Origin: Chionis minor
Lineage: Eukaryota > Chordata > Aves > Charadriiformes > Chionididae
Direction: 5' to 3'
DNA: 64,000 nucleotides
Assembly (NCBI GenBank): GCA_013398295.1
Contig: VZSF01003927.1
Span: forward strand, 443,943-507,942
Both the position numbers and the translations under genes were made by a program. Shown here in pieces: positions 10,456 through 22,502 of this stretch. Under the pieces are notes generated by a model, which worked only from the letters and a program-made list of their open reading frames with translations, had not been told where the DNA came from and did not search any database. Positions within the stretch are counted from its first letter, which is position 1; every line of letters begins with the position of its first letter.

Positions 10456-12790
10456 TTGTCTTGTTCCCTTATACGGCCTTCCCTGCCTTTATCCACAACT
10501 GTCATATATTACTTTTGGGAGGAATGAAATGCAGCAGCAACTATTCATAAGCACTAAAAGTCCTGTACGATAATGCACAGAAAAAGGATGTGCTGAAGGC
10601 TGCAAATTAGAGCCAGGTGCTCCAGCAGGAGCATGAGTAGGGGCTGGGATGTGAAAACTGTGGGCAAGAAGTGGAATACTCACCTCTCCACAGACAAGCA
10701 AGATGTTGCAAGAGATCCCTGGGGTTTTGTGGCTGTGATTGACTGCCCTTCTGTTGACAGTATGTTTCTTCAATAAAATTGAGGCACATCAGCTTCTTCC
10801 TGCTTCTAGTGTACCACAGGTCACACTAGTACAATATTATATGAATGTTCATTAGGAATTTAATTCCAGACTGTGCTCATTTTGGTGCATCCTAATCGTG
10901 TTCCTTCTTGCACAACATTACAACTAAGCTTTTTATTGGCAGGAAAAACAAGCAGTATGAGTCTATTTGAACACGTGTTTCCAGAAAACAGCCTCTAAAT
11001 GTGTAAATGTGGATTCAGAATTAAAACTTCGTTTTTAAGAGTTAAAATAATTCAGCCATAATTCTCTCAGAAGCTATACAAACTTCACCTTTCCAAGCAA
11101 AGAAATTGAAAATGCACACTAATAGCAGTGCACTGAAATTTACAAGTTTTTCACCTATTTTGTAATCAAACACTCTTTGAAGCCTAATTGTCGCATGTTT
11201 GATGTAGGTGTTGATTTTGTTGAAACTATATGTACAGCCAGTGCAAACAGTCCAATAACCCTGAGCCTTTATTTGGCTCCATAACCATTTTAATGGCTTT
11301 TTTCCACATTTATTGCTGGCAACATCATACCTCCACAGAAGTTGAATTCTGCTTTTTGTGTGGGTTTTGTTCTTGATTTACGGGCAAGCTATTTAATTGG
11401 CCACTTAGGAATATACTGTGCATTCACAACTTTTGCAAATAGAAGATGCATTTGAGAAGATGTTAATAGAGTCTGCACTGTGGAACATGGATGCTCACTG
11501 TCTGGTATGTACAGCACTTAAATTCAAATAACGAAAGTAATCAGAATATTTGCAGCTCTCTACTACATGTTTATCTAATTCAAGCATCAAGACTATTAGA
11601 GGATATCTTACAGTCTCAGATAGAACAAGACTCGTTCACATCCTTTCTCTCTAAGTATTCAGGTTTTTGCCTCACTACTGCTTCATTCATCTCACAGACA
11701 TGTTTCATCTTTCCTTACCAGAACATATTAATGGTTTTCCTGAAGGTCAGCCAAAGAGACAGACTGTGACACAGATTTCCAATATGCTGTAGGAAAATGA
11801 GAAAGGGACATGTGTGAGAACAGTACAATATCCTTCCTGTATTTTCCAAGTTGCACTACAAACTAGACAAGCAGAATGTTTTAGTGTTTTTTAATGGAAA
11901 AGATAATACATTATAAAAACCCCAATATTTTCAAAGGAATATAAATAACGTCAACAGGATGACATAGGAAAAAAAGATCACAGAATTAAAACTTTACTGC
12001 TTACAATGAGCTGTTTTTCTGTGAACAGTAATGTGTTTGCATATGGATCTGAACTGTGCATTGGTAGGTGCAATCCATATCTTTTTACAATTTGCATTTT
12101 GCTATTTTTCACTATTAACACCAGATAAATCTTACCAGAGGAGAACCGGTTTGTAGGATTAGGGATGTAGTAGTCTGCAGTAAAACGCTGAAGGAAATCT
12201 TGGGTGACCAGTAAGTTTTACATAATTAAGGTTGTTGCTTGGTTTTGAGGTTTCTTATGCTAGTTCTAACATCACAGGTGCAATTTTACTTATAGATAGA
12301 CATAACTATTTAGATTCAATATTAACTCTTTAGTAAGGTTTGTGTCAGCCTTTTGTAGCTTCTCTCCAAATCTCAGCCCTTTTGCCAAACACAAGTGCAT
12401 AGAACATAATTTTAAAAACCACCAGTGTTTTCTGTTGTCTTTTCCCCATAACTTTGCTTGACAAAGAAAATGGCATCTTGAGATAGTGTCTTCTCCTGTA
12501 GCTCTTACACAATAAGACAGCCCTATGAGTTAGGACATATTCAACAGATCCACCTGTGCAAGGGCACCAAGTACATGCAAACTCTCATTGTCTTATGTGC
12601 GGTGTTGTTACCCTAAGTATGTATGGTACCCCTCCGTCGCAACAGCTGATGCTCTTCATTTAAGAACATACAAAAGCTTCCACATGTAGGAATAAACAGC
12701 AATATCCACACATGGATATAATAACAGATATCTATATTAGAAATAATAATATGCATAATGGAAGTCAGGATTTTTTACTGCTTTTTTCAG

Positions 12791-12947
12791 GTGCAAAACC
12801 AGAAGCCCAGGGCTGTGGAAACCAGCTGCCAAGGACCAGCCAGAGGACTGAGAGCTGAGCTGGGAAGAAGCTCCAGACCTGTGCTCTGCCACCTGTGTCG
12901 TGGTGACTCTGCTGCATTCAGCTTTAGCCTTCATGGCAGAGGAACTG
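12791..12947 (+). other. Candidate 157-bp exon
   Basis: A pyrimidine-rich tract (TTTTTTACTGCTTTTTTCAG, 12771-12790) gives an excellent splice acceptor. The 157-base segment ends at CTG|GTAAGA, an excellent donor. The segment is clearly more GC-rich than its flanks, and one frame is open throughout: it starts VQNQKPRAVETS, has a CHLCRG stretch, and ends HGRGT. The minus strand is also open here (12737-12988). The length is not a multiple of three and the peptide is not recognisable, so a non-coding RNA exon is as likely as a coding one. No partner exon is assigned with confidence; the islands at 14145 and 51393 are the nearest plus-strand candidates. Confidence 0.28.
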
Positions 12948-13134
12948 GTAAGATTAGCAGGCTCCTCAGTCCCTCCCTCCTCTGACAAACACCATTAAAA
13001 TACCATCAGAGACTGATTACCTTTTGAATGGCAACTACAAGATATAACTGGAGAGGAGTGTATGGCAAAACCGTTTTGAAACATTCCTGAACTTTAAATG
13101 TGAGATATAAATTCAAACTGTAGTTGAAGCCACA
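12948..13134. other. Short spacer
   Basis: Nothing recognised between the candidate exon and the SINE-like fragment. Confidence 0.5.
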
Positions 13135-13235
13135 TCTGCTTAGCAAAAACTCGTGAAAGGAACAGGCTTTCTGTTTGAAGAACCTGGGTTTGGTTCCCTG
13201 GGACAGCTACAACTGACCTTCTCAAATAAGCTTTT
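13135..13235 (+). repeat. Ancient tRNA-derived (MIR-type) SINE fragment
   Basis: AAGAACCTGGGTTTGGTTCC resembles the GAGACCTGGGTTCAATTCCC box B region, followed by GGGACAGCTACAACTGACCTT, which fits the CTGCCACTGACTT / GTGACCTT core of old amniote SINEs. The upstream head is degraded. It is inactive. Confidence 0.4.
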
Positions 13236-14144
13236 TTTATCAATTTAAAGCACCTGTGGTTCGTGTTCCAAGGAAACTGTGGCACATGTGGTGAGCTTCC
13301 TAGGAGGAGCATGACTTAGAAAAGGTCACAAATGGTGTGAATATCTGACAACTGTTAGCTGGATTATTATTATGTTTCTTTACAAGATAAATGCTTCTTT
13401 AAAAGTATACAAGACCAGTTATCATTCCAGCAGTACAGGTAAGGAGGCATTAGGTTTAGGTCACTATTTTTTTAGACACAGGGCTAGCAGGGCTGTTAAA
13501 TGACTTCTATATAAATCACTGACATCATAAAATTGTGACACAATCAACACGTAGTCTGGCCAAATTAATTACTTTTTAATTACTTCGGCTAAAATCGTAG
13601 TGATATAAAAAAATTTACAAGTAAAACAAAAAAAATATGCCTAAAAATCCCATCCCCTCCTGTCTTCACTGAACAGCATCTTCTGTGTTTTACAAATGAA
13701 ATAAGCAAATGAAGATGTTACACTGACAGTTTTTTGGAGATCTGAGAAAAAAATGACAGGGCTATATTTTGTATGAGTGATCTTTCTCCGGTCATTTTGG
13801 TATAGAATGAATTACTTAAATCCAAATGGAATTTATTTTGGAAGAAATTCCCACAAAAGCACTTATACTATATGCTTGTTTGTCATAGAGTTTGCAAGCG
13901 AATGTAAAGGAAGGTGGTAGAAAGTTAATCCAATATAAAAATCAATATAAATATTCACAAGCATTATACATAGCACACATAAAATAGGTTAAGATAACAT
14001 AATTCAGTTTATCAAATTATATTTTTAAAAAACAATGAAAAATAAAAATCTACCTGTACAATTTTAATTTGATCCCATGTATTAAGATTCAGATTCTACT
14101 TAGAAGATCACACAATTTTTTCTTCCCGTATCTTTTGCCTGCAG
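13236..14144. other. Gene-free stretch
   Basis: AT-rich DNA with several short A runs near 13600-13640 and 14020-14045. No coding region was recognised. Its end is the pyrimidine tract preceding the exon-like segment at 14145. Confidence 0.55.
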
Positions 14145-14284
14145 AAGAACCCTGCTTTCTTTTTGCAGGAGGATGGGTGAATCAAAGTGCCACAGGAGAA
14201 GGCGTCTCATATGCAGAGCCCATTGCATCATTTTTCATCAACAAGAATATGCGCAGGGGAAGAAGCCAGAAGTGTTGTGATTAG
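14145..14284 (+). other. Candidate exon with tandem acceptors
   Basis: Two strong acceptor-like sites follow each other: a TTCTTCCCG...TTTTGCCTGCAG tract ending at 14144 and CTGCTTTCTTTTTGCAG ending at 14168. Downstream, one frame reads GWVNQSATGEGV, SYAEPIASFFINKN and MRRGRSQKCCD and then hits a TAG at 14282-14284. A second frame, beginning with an ATG at 14172, is also open for about 36 codons. There is no clear downstream donor and no nearby poly(A) signal. The peptide is unrecognised, and an ancient SINE starts immediately after. It may be a non-coding terminal exon or chance. Confidence 0.18.
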
Positions 14285-14294
14285 CAAAAGAAGA

Positions 14295-14405
14295 TCCCGT
14301 GGCTAAGGGAGTTATGTGTTCCCCAGGAGGATAGGTTTCTATCCCTGCCTCTGCCAAAGGATTGCTGAGTAACATTTATATCCAAGCGCTAAGGCTCAGA
14401 TGAGA
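14295..14405 (+). repeat. Ancient tRNA-derived (MIR-type) SINE
   Basis: The order is GATCCCGTGGCTAAGGGAGT (box A-like), then GAGGATAGGTTTCTATCCCT (box B-like), then GCCTCTGCCAAAGGATTGCT and a GCTAAGGCTCAGATGAGATT tail. This matches the old amniote SINE pattern GTGGTTAGAGCACT ... GGTTCTATCCCTGCTCTGCCACTGACT ... GCCTCAGTTT. It is one of the best-preserved ancient SINE copies in the window. Confidence 0.5.
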
Positions 14406-17400
14406 TTTAGATGTTACTGCTGACCCTGAAAAGACTGTAAGTTAGGCATGTGGCTTCAGGAGATAAAATCTATGTTAGGTCCCCATCTTCCCTCCAGTTC
14501 CCGTAGAAGGGGGAGCCTGAGGCAGCTGGGAGCAGGTGCCAGCCCACCAAACGTGCAGAATGGAAATACACCATTAGAAAGCACTGAATAGAGGGGCTGG
14601 TCTGCACGCCTTTCCTTTCTGGATGAGGCGGTTCCCCGAGACTTGGATTCATAGCCCAGAACCCTATTTGACTGCTTGACTTGTCCCACTCGGCAGACAC
14701 CTAACCTACAGGGTAGTGCTCATCTTAACACACACCCAGGCAATCCTCTGAAAGCATCCTCTTACTTGCCTCAACTGCTTCCAAGTTAGGCTGGGGGAAG
14801 AAGGCTACAAGATGGGACCTGCCCAGTATTGAACAGTATTTCTAGTAGCACATTTTCCTTATCCTTTCATCCTCAGTTCACCTGAAAACATCCTGCAATG
14901 AAGTTTTGCTTCTGGGTGTTCATCTCAAATTGAGTTCCTATCATTACTTTATACATCGCAAATTATATTACAGGAAATGTAAAACATTTCTGCAGTGTAA
15001 TCTTTTACATGCTCTCAAAAGGAAAACAGTTCAACAGATATTTGTTTAACATCTGGCGTGTTTGATCTTTCTGAGAAGTCATCATATGAAGCAATATACT
15101 GCAGAACCTTTCTACTTTGTATAATTCACTGATTACCTGCTACTGGGCACTCTTGGGAACAAAACACTGCCATGAGGGATCAAATGATATCTTATAGGTA
15201 TAGAATTGGATTATTCAATTAATATAATTCTGTTATTCACCTACAAAGAGTGGACTGCTCTGCAATTCACAGATGGAAACAGAATGAAATCTCAGTTAAC
15301 TAAGATAAAATAGATTTAAAGTACAAAGCTGGCATGAAAACCATTTTATCTTACTTCAGTGGCAGCATATGATGCCTTTATAAAGATGGACTGCAGCTTC
15401 CATTTGGGGATTAATTTACAGAACATTGTCTTTACATAAACCACATGCTTTTTATTATACTACTGAATAATTAGTTATGGAAAACTCAGTTGTGTCAGCA
15501 CTGAATTATGTTTCTAAACACTGAATATGTAGCTGTCCATCCAAAGGGAGAAAATTAACTGTTCTGCAATGTAAATGGTACAGAAAAGAGATTTCTGACA
15601 GATCTTCAAATCGATGGCCTTTTTAAGGGAGGCATACATTTTGGCACTGTGCCAAAGAGATATTAGATGTATTGCATACCATGAAAAAAATTATTTCCCA
15701 TACACAAAACAAAAAATTTAAGCCCTGTCCTTGACAAATTATTTCTTCTTCTATAGCTGTATAACTGCTCTAGAAAAGCAGCCAGGTTTCAAGCTATACA
15801 CAAGAATTCAAATTATTAACTTTATTGTTATTATTATTCTAAGATCTGCTATTTTTTACTACTTAGAAAGCACACATATATCTCTTGTGTTCTGGAGCTC
15901 GTTACACATGAGAGCAATGCAAACTCCATTAAATTTCAAGATCATCTTGGGGCTGCAACAGTAAGAGTGTCTTTGATTAACATACCAGAGAAATTCTCAG
16001 TTTGGAAGGCAAAACAGGAATAATAAATATGGAAGCACATATATCTATACAAAAGCTCCAGTCTGAGCCTTGCATATAACATCCTGAGGTACAGCTTGAT
16101 CTTAAAGTCCAAAACTAGATTTGCACAGAGAGATGCAAACTACATACGGATGTCTGCTCTCTGCTTAAGTAATATAAGTTCTTGCATAACATTTGTCTTC
16201 TAATAACTATCTGACTATGTTGCAGGAAGAGATAAAGAAATTAATAATTTAACAAATGTATTCACATCTTCTTGAGGAACTGGCGCTGGATGTGTTCCTT
16301 AGTTATACTGGCAATTTCACTAAATTGTATTTGGAAAAAGACAGCAATTACACTTTAAGGCACATCTCCCCAAGTCATATGGTTTTAGCATAATTTTAGA
16401 CACTTTAGAAAAAAAAGATAAAAATAACAGCTCAGATATTTCTGGCAATGTATTTTTAGAAAAAAACCCCAAACTTTTGCATTGTGGTCCCAGTAAGGAA
16501 TCTCTGTTATAATGCTTGAACTTTATTATACCATGTGGCCCAGCAGCGTCTGTCGAGTGATGGCCAGACACTCCAGCAGACTTAAAGATTTAGTGGACTC
16601 CCCCAGCTGGTGTTTAATCTCCTAGGGTACACTTCCTGAGAGTAGCTCCTGGTGATATTTAAACTGAGACTTTTGGTCTGACAGGAGCAGTTAGACCTGA
16701 CACAAAAGAAATCCTCCCTCCTGATAGAATCAGTAAGATCTGTGTTAAGTGACAGCTTGTCTTATATGGCAGTTTCTCCTTGAATATCTTGCTGGTCCCT
16801 CCCAGAAAACATAGAAATATTCTGGCAAAGGAATGGGACTGAAAAGAGGGTTCTTTGTTCACTGAGTTTCTGTACAGCTTGACAGGGAAGATATAAAGAT
16901 ATCTGGAGGTCACTGAAGGTTAGTATTTCCTCTGGCTTTATTGATTTGACAAATGAAGAGAAAACAAACAGCCCAACCATAGGAACAGAATGGTAGGATC
17001 ATTGCAAATCCAGAAGGAGACAACACTAATAAACAACCGAAGGTAAGCTTTCAGTGGTATCCAAAGCAGCATCCGACTGAGGATCTGGATCAAAACTTTC
17101 CCTGGAGATTTATGTAGGACAAAGAGATTTTCTGTTCTTTCTTCGGGCACCTGATGCTAAATCCAGATGGCTGACTCCTGGTATTGGACACAGTGGCTGC
17201 CCACTCATTTGCTGTGCAAATATTTTCCCTCAGCCAAAAGTAAGGCCATTTTGGTATTATTGAGCACAGATTGAGGGAGCAAGCAGCAACGTTACTTGTT
17301 CACTCATTCACTTATTCAACTGAGTAAGTTAAGAAAGCAAACCCATCAAATTTTCCTCTGTCTAATCAATAGACAGGCAAGACAGTCAAATGGTTTTAAA

Positions 17401-18544
17401 CCCGTATTAAACAGAATACTTTTTTTAAAGGCTTTAATTTTTTCTGTTTCTTTGGGGGTTTTATGGCTTATTTTTCCTCCCCAAATAAAGGTTGCTGCAC
17501 TGACTGTACTCTATAAAATGATTAGGCAGAGTTACTATTCTTATCTGAAATCCATAAAAACAACTCTCCTTTACTTATGAAGAGAATAGCTGGTCCATCA
17601 AATTTCATTCTACTTTAACTGAATTTATTTTAGAATAATTGTAAGAAGGTGTACTTTTTTAACTTGCCACAAGTTATAATGAGAAGAACAAAGCTTGGAT
17701 GTAGGTCCTGTCCCTATCTCAGGACTGCTTAGCCCATACGTGATAGCCACTGTCTAATCCTGTATCCCACAGATTCTTGGTTAAAAGACAGAAAAGACTA
17801 AAGCTGTCACTGTGCAGAGCTAGAACATGTAGGGAAGTGATACTTATTAGGAAGAAAACTTCTCCCATTGCTTTAGAAGAGGTGGGGGGAATATTCGCTG
17901 CTTCATCGTCCTCCTTATTGTGCCTGGTTGTGCTTTTCATGATCTCTGTTCTTTTTGCCTCCTGTTTTGCTGTAGTTTTCAAGTCCTCCTTTGATGTCTT
18001 TTTTTTTTTCCCTCCATCCCTGTTATCTGCTCTCTGTCTTGAATATTTGACTCACATAATTATGCATATCTGAATAGAGTTAGATTTGAAGTACCTACCC
18101 AAAATAGAGCTCCAGCAGGTCATTGTAAGTGTCACTTTAGCAGTCATGGTATGCAGCTAGAGAAGATTTAAGAGCAGTGACAGTTGGTCACAATCCAGTG
18201 TTTCGGTGTGGACAGTCGGTCACATAATCTGCCAATGATACACGTGTGCATACTCTCTTTGACTTTCTTCATGAGTTTAAATCCAGAGAATGGACCTGAA
18301 GCTTTCAAATTAACTGTAATGGGAAAACTTTAAGGAAAGAAGTCAAAACCATCAGCCCATAAGAAGTGCCCTGTGGGATTAAGCACAGAAGTCTGTCCCC
18401 ATCAGTGGCCGAAGGAGAGGTTACGTGGGGAAAGGATGCAGCCCTGCCATTTTGCGAGAGGCAGTTCCCTTGCACTCTCCCAACATCCAGAGTGGATAAA
18501 GCAGCGATGAACCATCTGGCGCTCCTCCTCATATTCCGTATATG
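14406..18544. other. Gene-free stretch, 4.1 kb
   Basis: Unique AT-rich DNA. The slightly GC-richer part at 14460-14700 has overlapping minus-strand frames of about 76 codons without domains. A 9- to 11-base T run lies at about 17999-18009. No exon or repeat could be recognised. Confidence 0.5.
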
Positions 18545-18865
18545 GACTGGTCATCCACAGATTTATCTAATAACCTGTTGAACCAGCAAATGCTCTCTGT
18601 ATCCACAACAGCTGTGGCAACAGTGGCCAGAAGTTTACTACCTCTGATGCAAAGAAGTATATTTGTCCTTTTACCTATATTAAACCATTCTCCTACTGGT
18701 TCGAGAGTCCTGTGGTTCATACATAGCAGCAACCAACACTGTTACATCTTCATTATTTTCATAATTCTGTGAAACTTTTTCAGCTGACCCTCTCAGCTAT
18801 CTCCTCTCCAAACTGAAGAGTCCCAGACTTTCTAGCCTCTCCTCACTTGATCTGTTATTGAACAC
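18545..18865 (-). mobile_element. Very old CR1/L3-type LINE fragment, antisense
   Basis: In the plus reading the segment carries CACAGATTTATCTAATAACC, TATCCACAACAGCTGTGGCA, GATGCAAAGAAGTATATTTG and CTGAAGAGTCCCAGACTTTC followed by TAGCCTCTCCTCA. These are diverged forms of an ancient amniote CR1/L3-type 3' region (ATCCACAACATCCTGTGGCA, GTGTGAAGAAGTATTTCCTT, CTGAATAGTCCCAGTCTTTT, TAGTCTCTCCTCAT). It is older than the other CR1 copies and has no coding capacity. A second relic of the same family lies at 57360-57620. Confidence 0.6.
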
Positions 18866-19144
18866 TGGGAAATGAGAAAACCTTATGACATACATGGGCG
18901 ACAAAGACACCAGTGTGCCTGAAAGGTCCTAGGAAAGGAAAGGGTTTTGAAAAATACCCAGTTACTTCCGTGAACGGTGCTTCTTTTCCAAGCTTGGTGA
19001 GCAAGGAGCACTTGGTCACTAACAGTCTAAACCCAGGTTTTCTTTCTTGCCTTTATACAACACGTTAAAAGCTTTCTGATTCTTTAGACTTTTCATTCGT
19101 CTTTCTAACATATTCTGCTAAGGTACATGATGTCAGGGTTGGTA

Positions 19145-19545
19145 GGAAATCGATACACATTACTTGCTCTGACCTGGGGCTGCCCCCAGCCTTGCCCCCA
19201 GCCCAGGATTCCGTTTCATCCCCCTGGGGCCATCGGTCCCTGCACCATTGGCGCCCCAGCAGTGCTGGGCTCCAGCCCGTCACAGCCCTGCCCTGCTCAG
19301 CCATGAGCCCCACCGATCTGGACTCTGACCCACAGACTGACACACAGCTTAACCTCAGACCCACCTCATCACCCTGGATCCACCTGGTGATCACTGGCCC
19401 TGATCCTGACCCTGACCTGCTGCTTGACCTCCTGGCTTCCAGACCCTGGACCTGCCCCATCGCCACACACTTGCCTGGCAAGCAAACGAGAGGGACAGGA
19501 GACGCCACAGAGAAAGAGTTTGGGTAAGAAATGCCATGCCCCCTC
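19145..19545. repeat. GC-rich degenerate CCTGACC-type island
   Basis: About 400 bases stand out as GC-rich in AT-rich surroundings. The right half (about 19310-19450) is a degenerate run of short CTGACC / CCTGACCCTGAC / TTGACCTCC units. Both strands are stop-poor (147 codons minus, 111 codons plus) only because of this composition. The right edge has a GG|GTAAGA donor-like word at about 19524, but there is no clear acceptor at the left edge. Similar CTGACC-rich DNA occurs in some amniote repeats, but I could not assign a family. I see no functional signature. Confidence 0.5.
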
Positions 19546-22502
19546 TACGCTTCAGAAACGGGCTTCATTTGTTGGGCTTCACAAATACTTTAAATTGTAT
19601 GCACCAAATGGAGTTAAATATTGACATTTCAAATACGCTCCTTTATAGAAATTTTTATAGAGATGCTTGCAACACTTTTTACTCTACCTTCAGTACACCT
19701 ATACTCTAATATTTTTAATGAGACTGAAAACAAGAATAATTAATAGCGACAAAAAAATCCCTTGTTATTGCTTAATATCTACAGGATGGATAGAAGTGGC
19801 TTTTGTAACAGCCAATGGCAGACAAAAAAACAACTGGCAATCCAGTTAAAACTCAGAATCCTGTGCCCTCCCCAGCTACAGGACTAAGCCAGGATGTCCA
19901 GCATATTCACAGAAGAATACCTTCCAAAAAAAATCCTTAATTTTTATGTGCTTCACTGTTATCAATGCTATGATGGCACTAAGACGTTAGTTTTGTATGC
20001 CTGTAACTAAAGCCATCATTACAGGTTGTTACTGGGCCATTGTAATCAAAGGAAATATGAAGACTTGAAAATGAATCCCAAATGAATGGATTCATTCATT
20101 TGAAGAATAATCCAAATCAAACATCCCAGATGTCTGAATCCCAAATATTTCCTGAGATACATGGTTGTTGGAAGCACTTGGAAGTCTTAATTAAAACTTT
20201 ATTTACAGAATGAACCCTGATTCTTAGAACTGCTGGCTACTGTAGACAAATTGCCTGGATTGACAAGGCAAAACAGAAAATTAGAGAAATCATCTGCATT
20301 CAGAGTTTTTAATATTGTGGTGGAGAGTGTGGATTTGCCAAATAACCATATTTGGGAATGCTGTTTAAAAAGACTAAGAATGTTAATAAAGTTATGGGAA
20401 TATTAGGTCAAAGCTAAATAGATGAAAGAACATCCATTGGCACATGCACCAAGAACTGCATCAGATGACCAGTTCAGGAAAGCACTGCTGTATCAGTACC
20501 ACTTCGCATTCTTTAATCCTTTTCTTTACAAATGTAAGGGATTAGAACTATATGGTTTTGTTTCGGTGTTTTTTTCACAGAAGGCTTCATTTCTAAAATA
20601 TCCACCTATTGTCAGGTAAAGTTAACAGAGGTCATCCATAAAAAAACACCAGACCACAACAATTCAATGGAATTTTCATAAAGAAATGGCTGGCAGACAC
20701 TCAAAGATGTGGCTGCCTCTGCAAGCACTGCGCAAGCCAGTCCCCTTCAAAGGCTGTCAGTGGACTGGGTGCCACTGGCAAGACTCCTGAAGGGTTCACA
20801 TACTTCAAACAACACAGCTCTTTACTAAGACAATTCAGATACTGCTTATGTTAAAAGCACTGAGTATTTGACTAGAAATTAAGACAGCTGTGAGCCTCAA
20901 GTGAGTCTCTAGGGTCAGCCCTACCAGCACAACCAAGCAGTGCCAGTGGGAGCTGTATCTCTGCCCAGACTCCACAGCCTCCATGCCCACGCCCCACTTA
21001 ACCCATTCTCAAGTCTTTTCTTGTCAAACAGCTCAACTGAAGGAGTCTCCATAGCTCTCCTACTTTGTCTGTCTCCAGAGCATGACACCTCCCACCCCAA
21101 CATGGGCTTTTCCTCCCTCTTGTGTTCTGCAGAGCCAGGGAAGTCCTCTGCTCGTTGGATGTCAAGCCAGTAGTAACACTGAATGGTCACACTGCTGGCA
21201 TTTCCAACCACACTGTGAACTGGATCAATTTTGTTGACATTTTACAGTACAATAACTAGATCCAAGATGAAAATATAATATTCTGATCATAGTAAAACAT
21301 TCATTTCTACAGGACTAGACACCTCATTTTTACAATCTCTTCCCTTCAAAAGATTAAAAATGCATTGGTTAAAATGACAAGGTTAAAAAAAATCAGCAGG
21401 ACTGAAACAAAATGTTTTGGAACAATTTGCTTAACACACAAAAAGATCAAATTCATTCTTTCACCCTCATTTGGAAGGTAACAGAATATTCAAAACTAGG
21501 ATTGCCTATGGTACTGAAGTTCTAAGTTTCATACAGGTCTGACAGGCTACAACACCGTGCAGCAAGCAGGCTATTTTGCCAGAGGACATAAGTTTCTTCT
21601 GTGACTCTATGATTGGATGTATCTTTGGCTATCTTTGTTCTCCTTACCAAGTAATCATAAGGACCAGCAACATGAAACTTACAGCATGTCTTCACTTTTC
21701 CAGCTTCTTTGAAACATTTGTTTTGTGGCTAGGCCATATCAAATGCTCCGTAAACATCAGAAGACAAAGATGGGAGTCATCGCTACAGGAAAGAAAAATG
21801 CAAGCAATATGCCATTGTGGGAACCAGATGACTTTTCTGGGCCCTTGACACTAAAAGCTGCAGCTGTCATCCCCATTTGTTTCATACCAATCCTTAGAAA
21901 GGAGTCATGACTCACTTCCTCTGCTCCTGATGCTTCTGCTGAGCATGAAGATGTTGCTCACTGCCTAGTGACCGTGTTTCTACATGTGATGGCTGGTCAT
22001 GCTGGTCAAAGAGGAATTTTCTGCCATGAATCCTAAGACAGTGCTTGAAAATAGTATGTACTTCAAAGATACAGTTCTCTGGCATTGCTTTCATGTCCTA
22101 ATTTTGGAGTGATGGTTAATTAGGCCAACCTATCTCACTGGAAAATTTTCAATCTTCCCCCTTACTTGACTCTGTATTTCAGTAGAAAAAATTAGAAACC
22201 ACATCAAGTGGCTTCATTTTTCCTTTCCTAAACAAAACCAGGCTGCCAATGACTCAAAAGTCTCAAAGAGAGGCATAGTGGTCCAACATTGGGTATTTTT
22301 CCTGGGATGCTGAACTCTGTAAGGGCACAGTATTGTGGGAACACAATCTGCTTCAAGTTTAAGCATGAACACCAGTTTTCAGTTCAGACAATACTTCTTC
22401 AGAATACCAGGCTCATTGAAATAGTATTTTATCAGTTGCTTAAAATCGAACACTGATTTAGACAGTGTTCCAGCTCAATTTGCTATTGACCAAGCAGATA
22501 CA
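19546..22502. other. Gene-free stretch, 3 kb
   Basis: Mostly unique DNA. It includes a small nested inverted and direct repeat (20072-20146). A moderately GC-rich patch at 20930-21200 has stop-poor frames on both strands but no domain. Confidence 0.5.
20072..20146. repeat. Nested inverted and direct repeat
   Basis: CAAATGAATG (20079-20088) and CATTCATTTG (20093-20102) form a perfect 10-bp stem with a 4-base loop. TGAATCC (20072-20078) can alternatively pair with GGATTCA (20088-20094), so two folds compete. The 12-mer TGAATCCCAAAT recurs at 20135-20146. The function is unknown; it may be a relic of local slippage. Confidence 0.6.

Larger units (their letters stand above)
7831..12790. other. 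Gene-free stretch, 5 kb
   Basis: Mostly unique DNA with no recognisable exon. It contains a T18 run (9363-9380) and a possible ancient repeat at 10395-10455. Frames here do not exceed about 100 codons and carry no domain signature. Confidence 0.5.
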
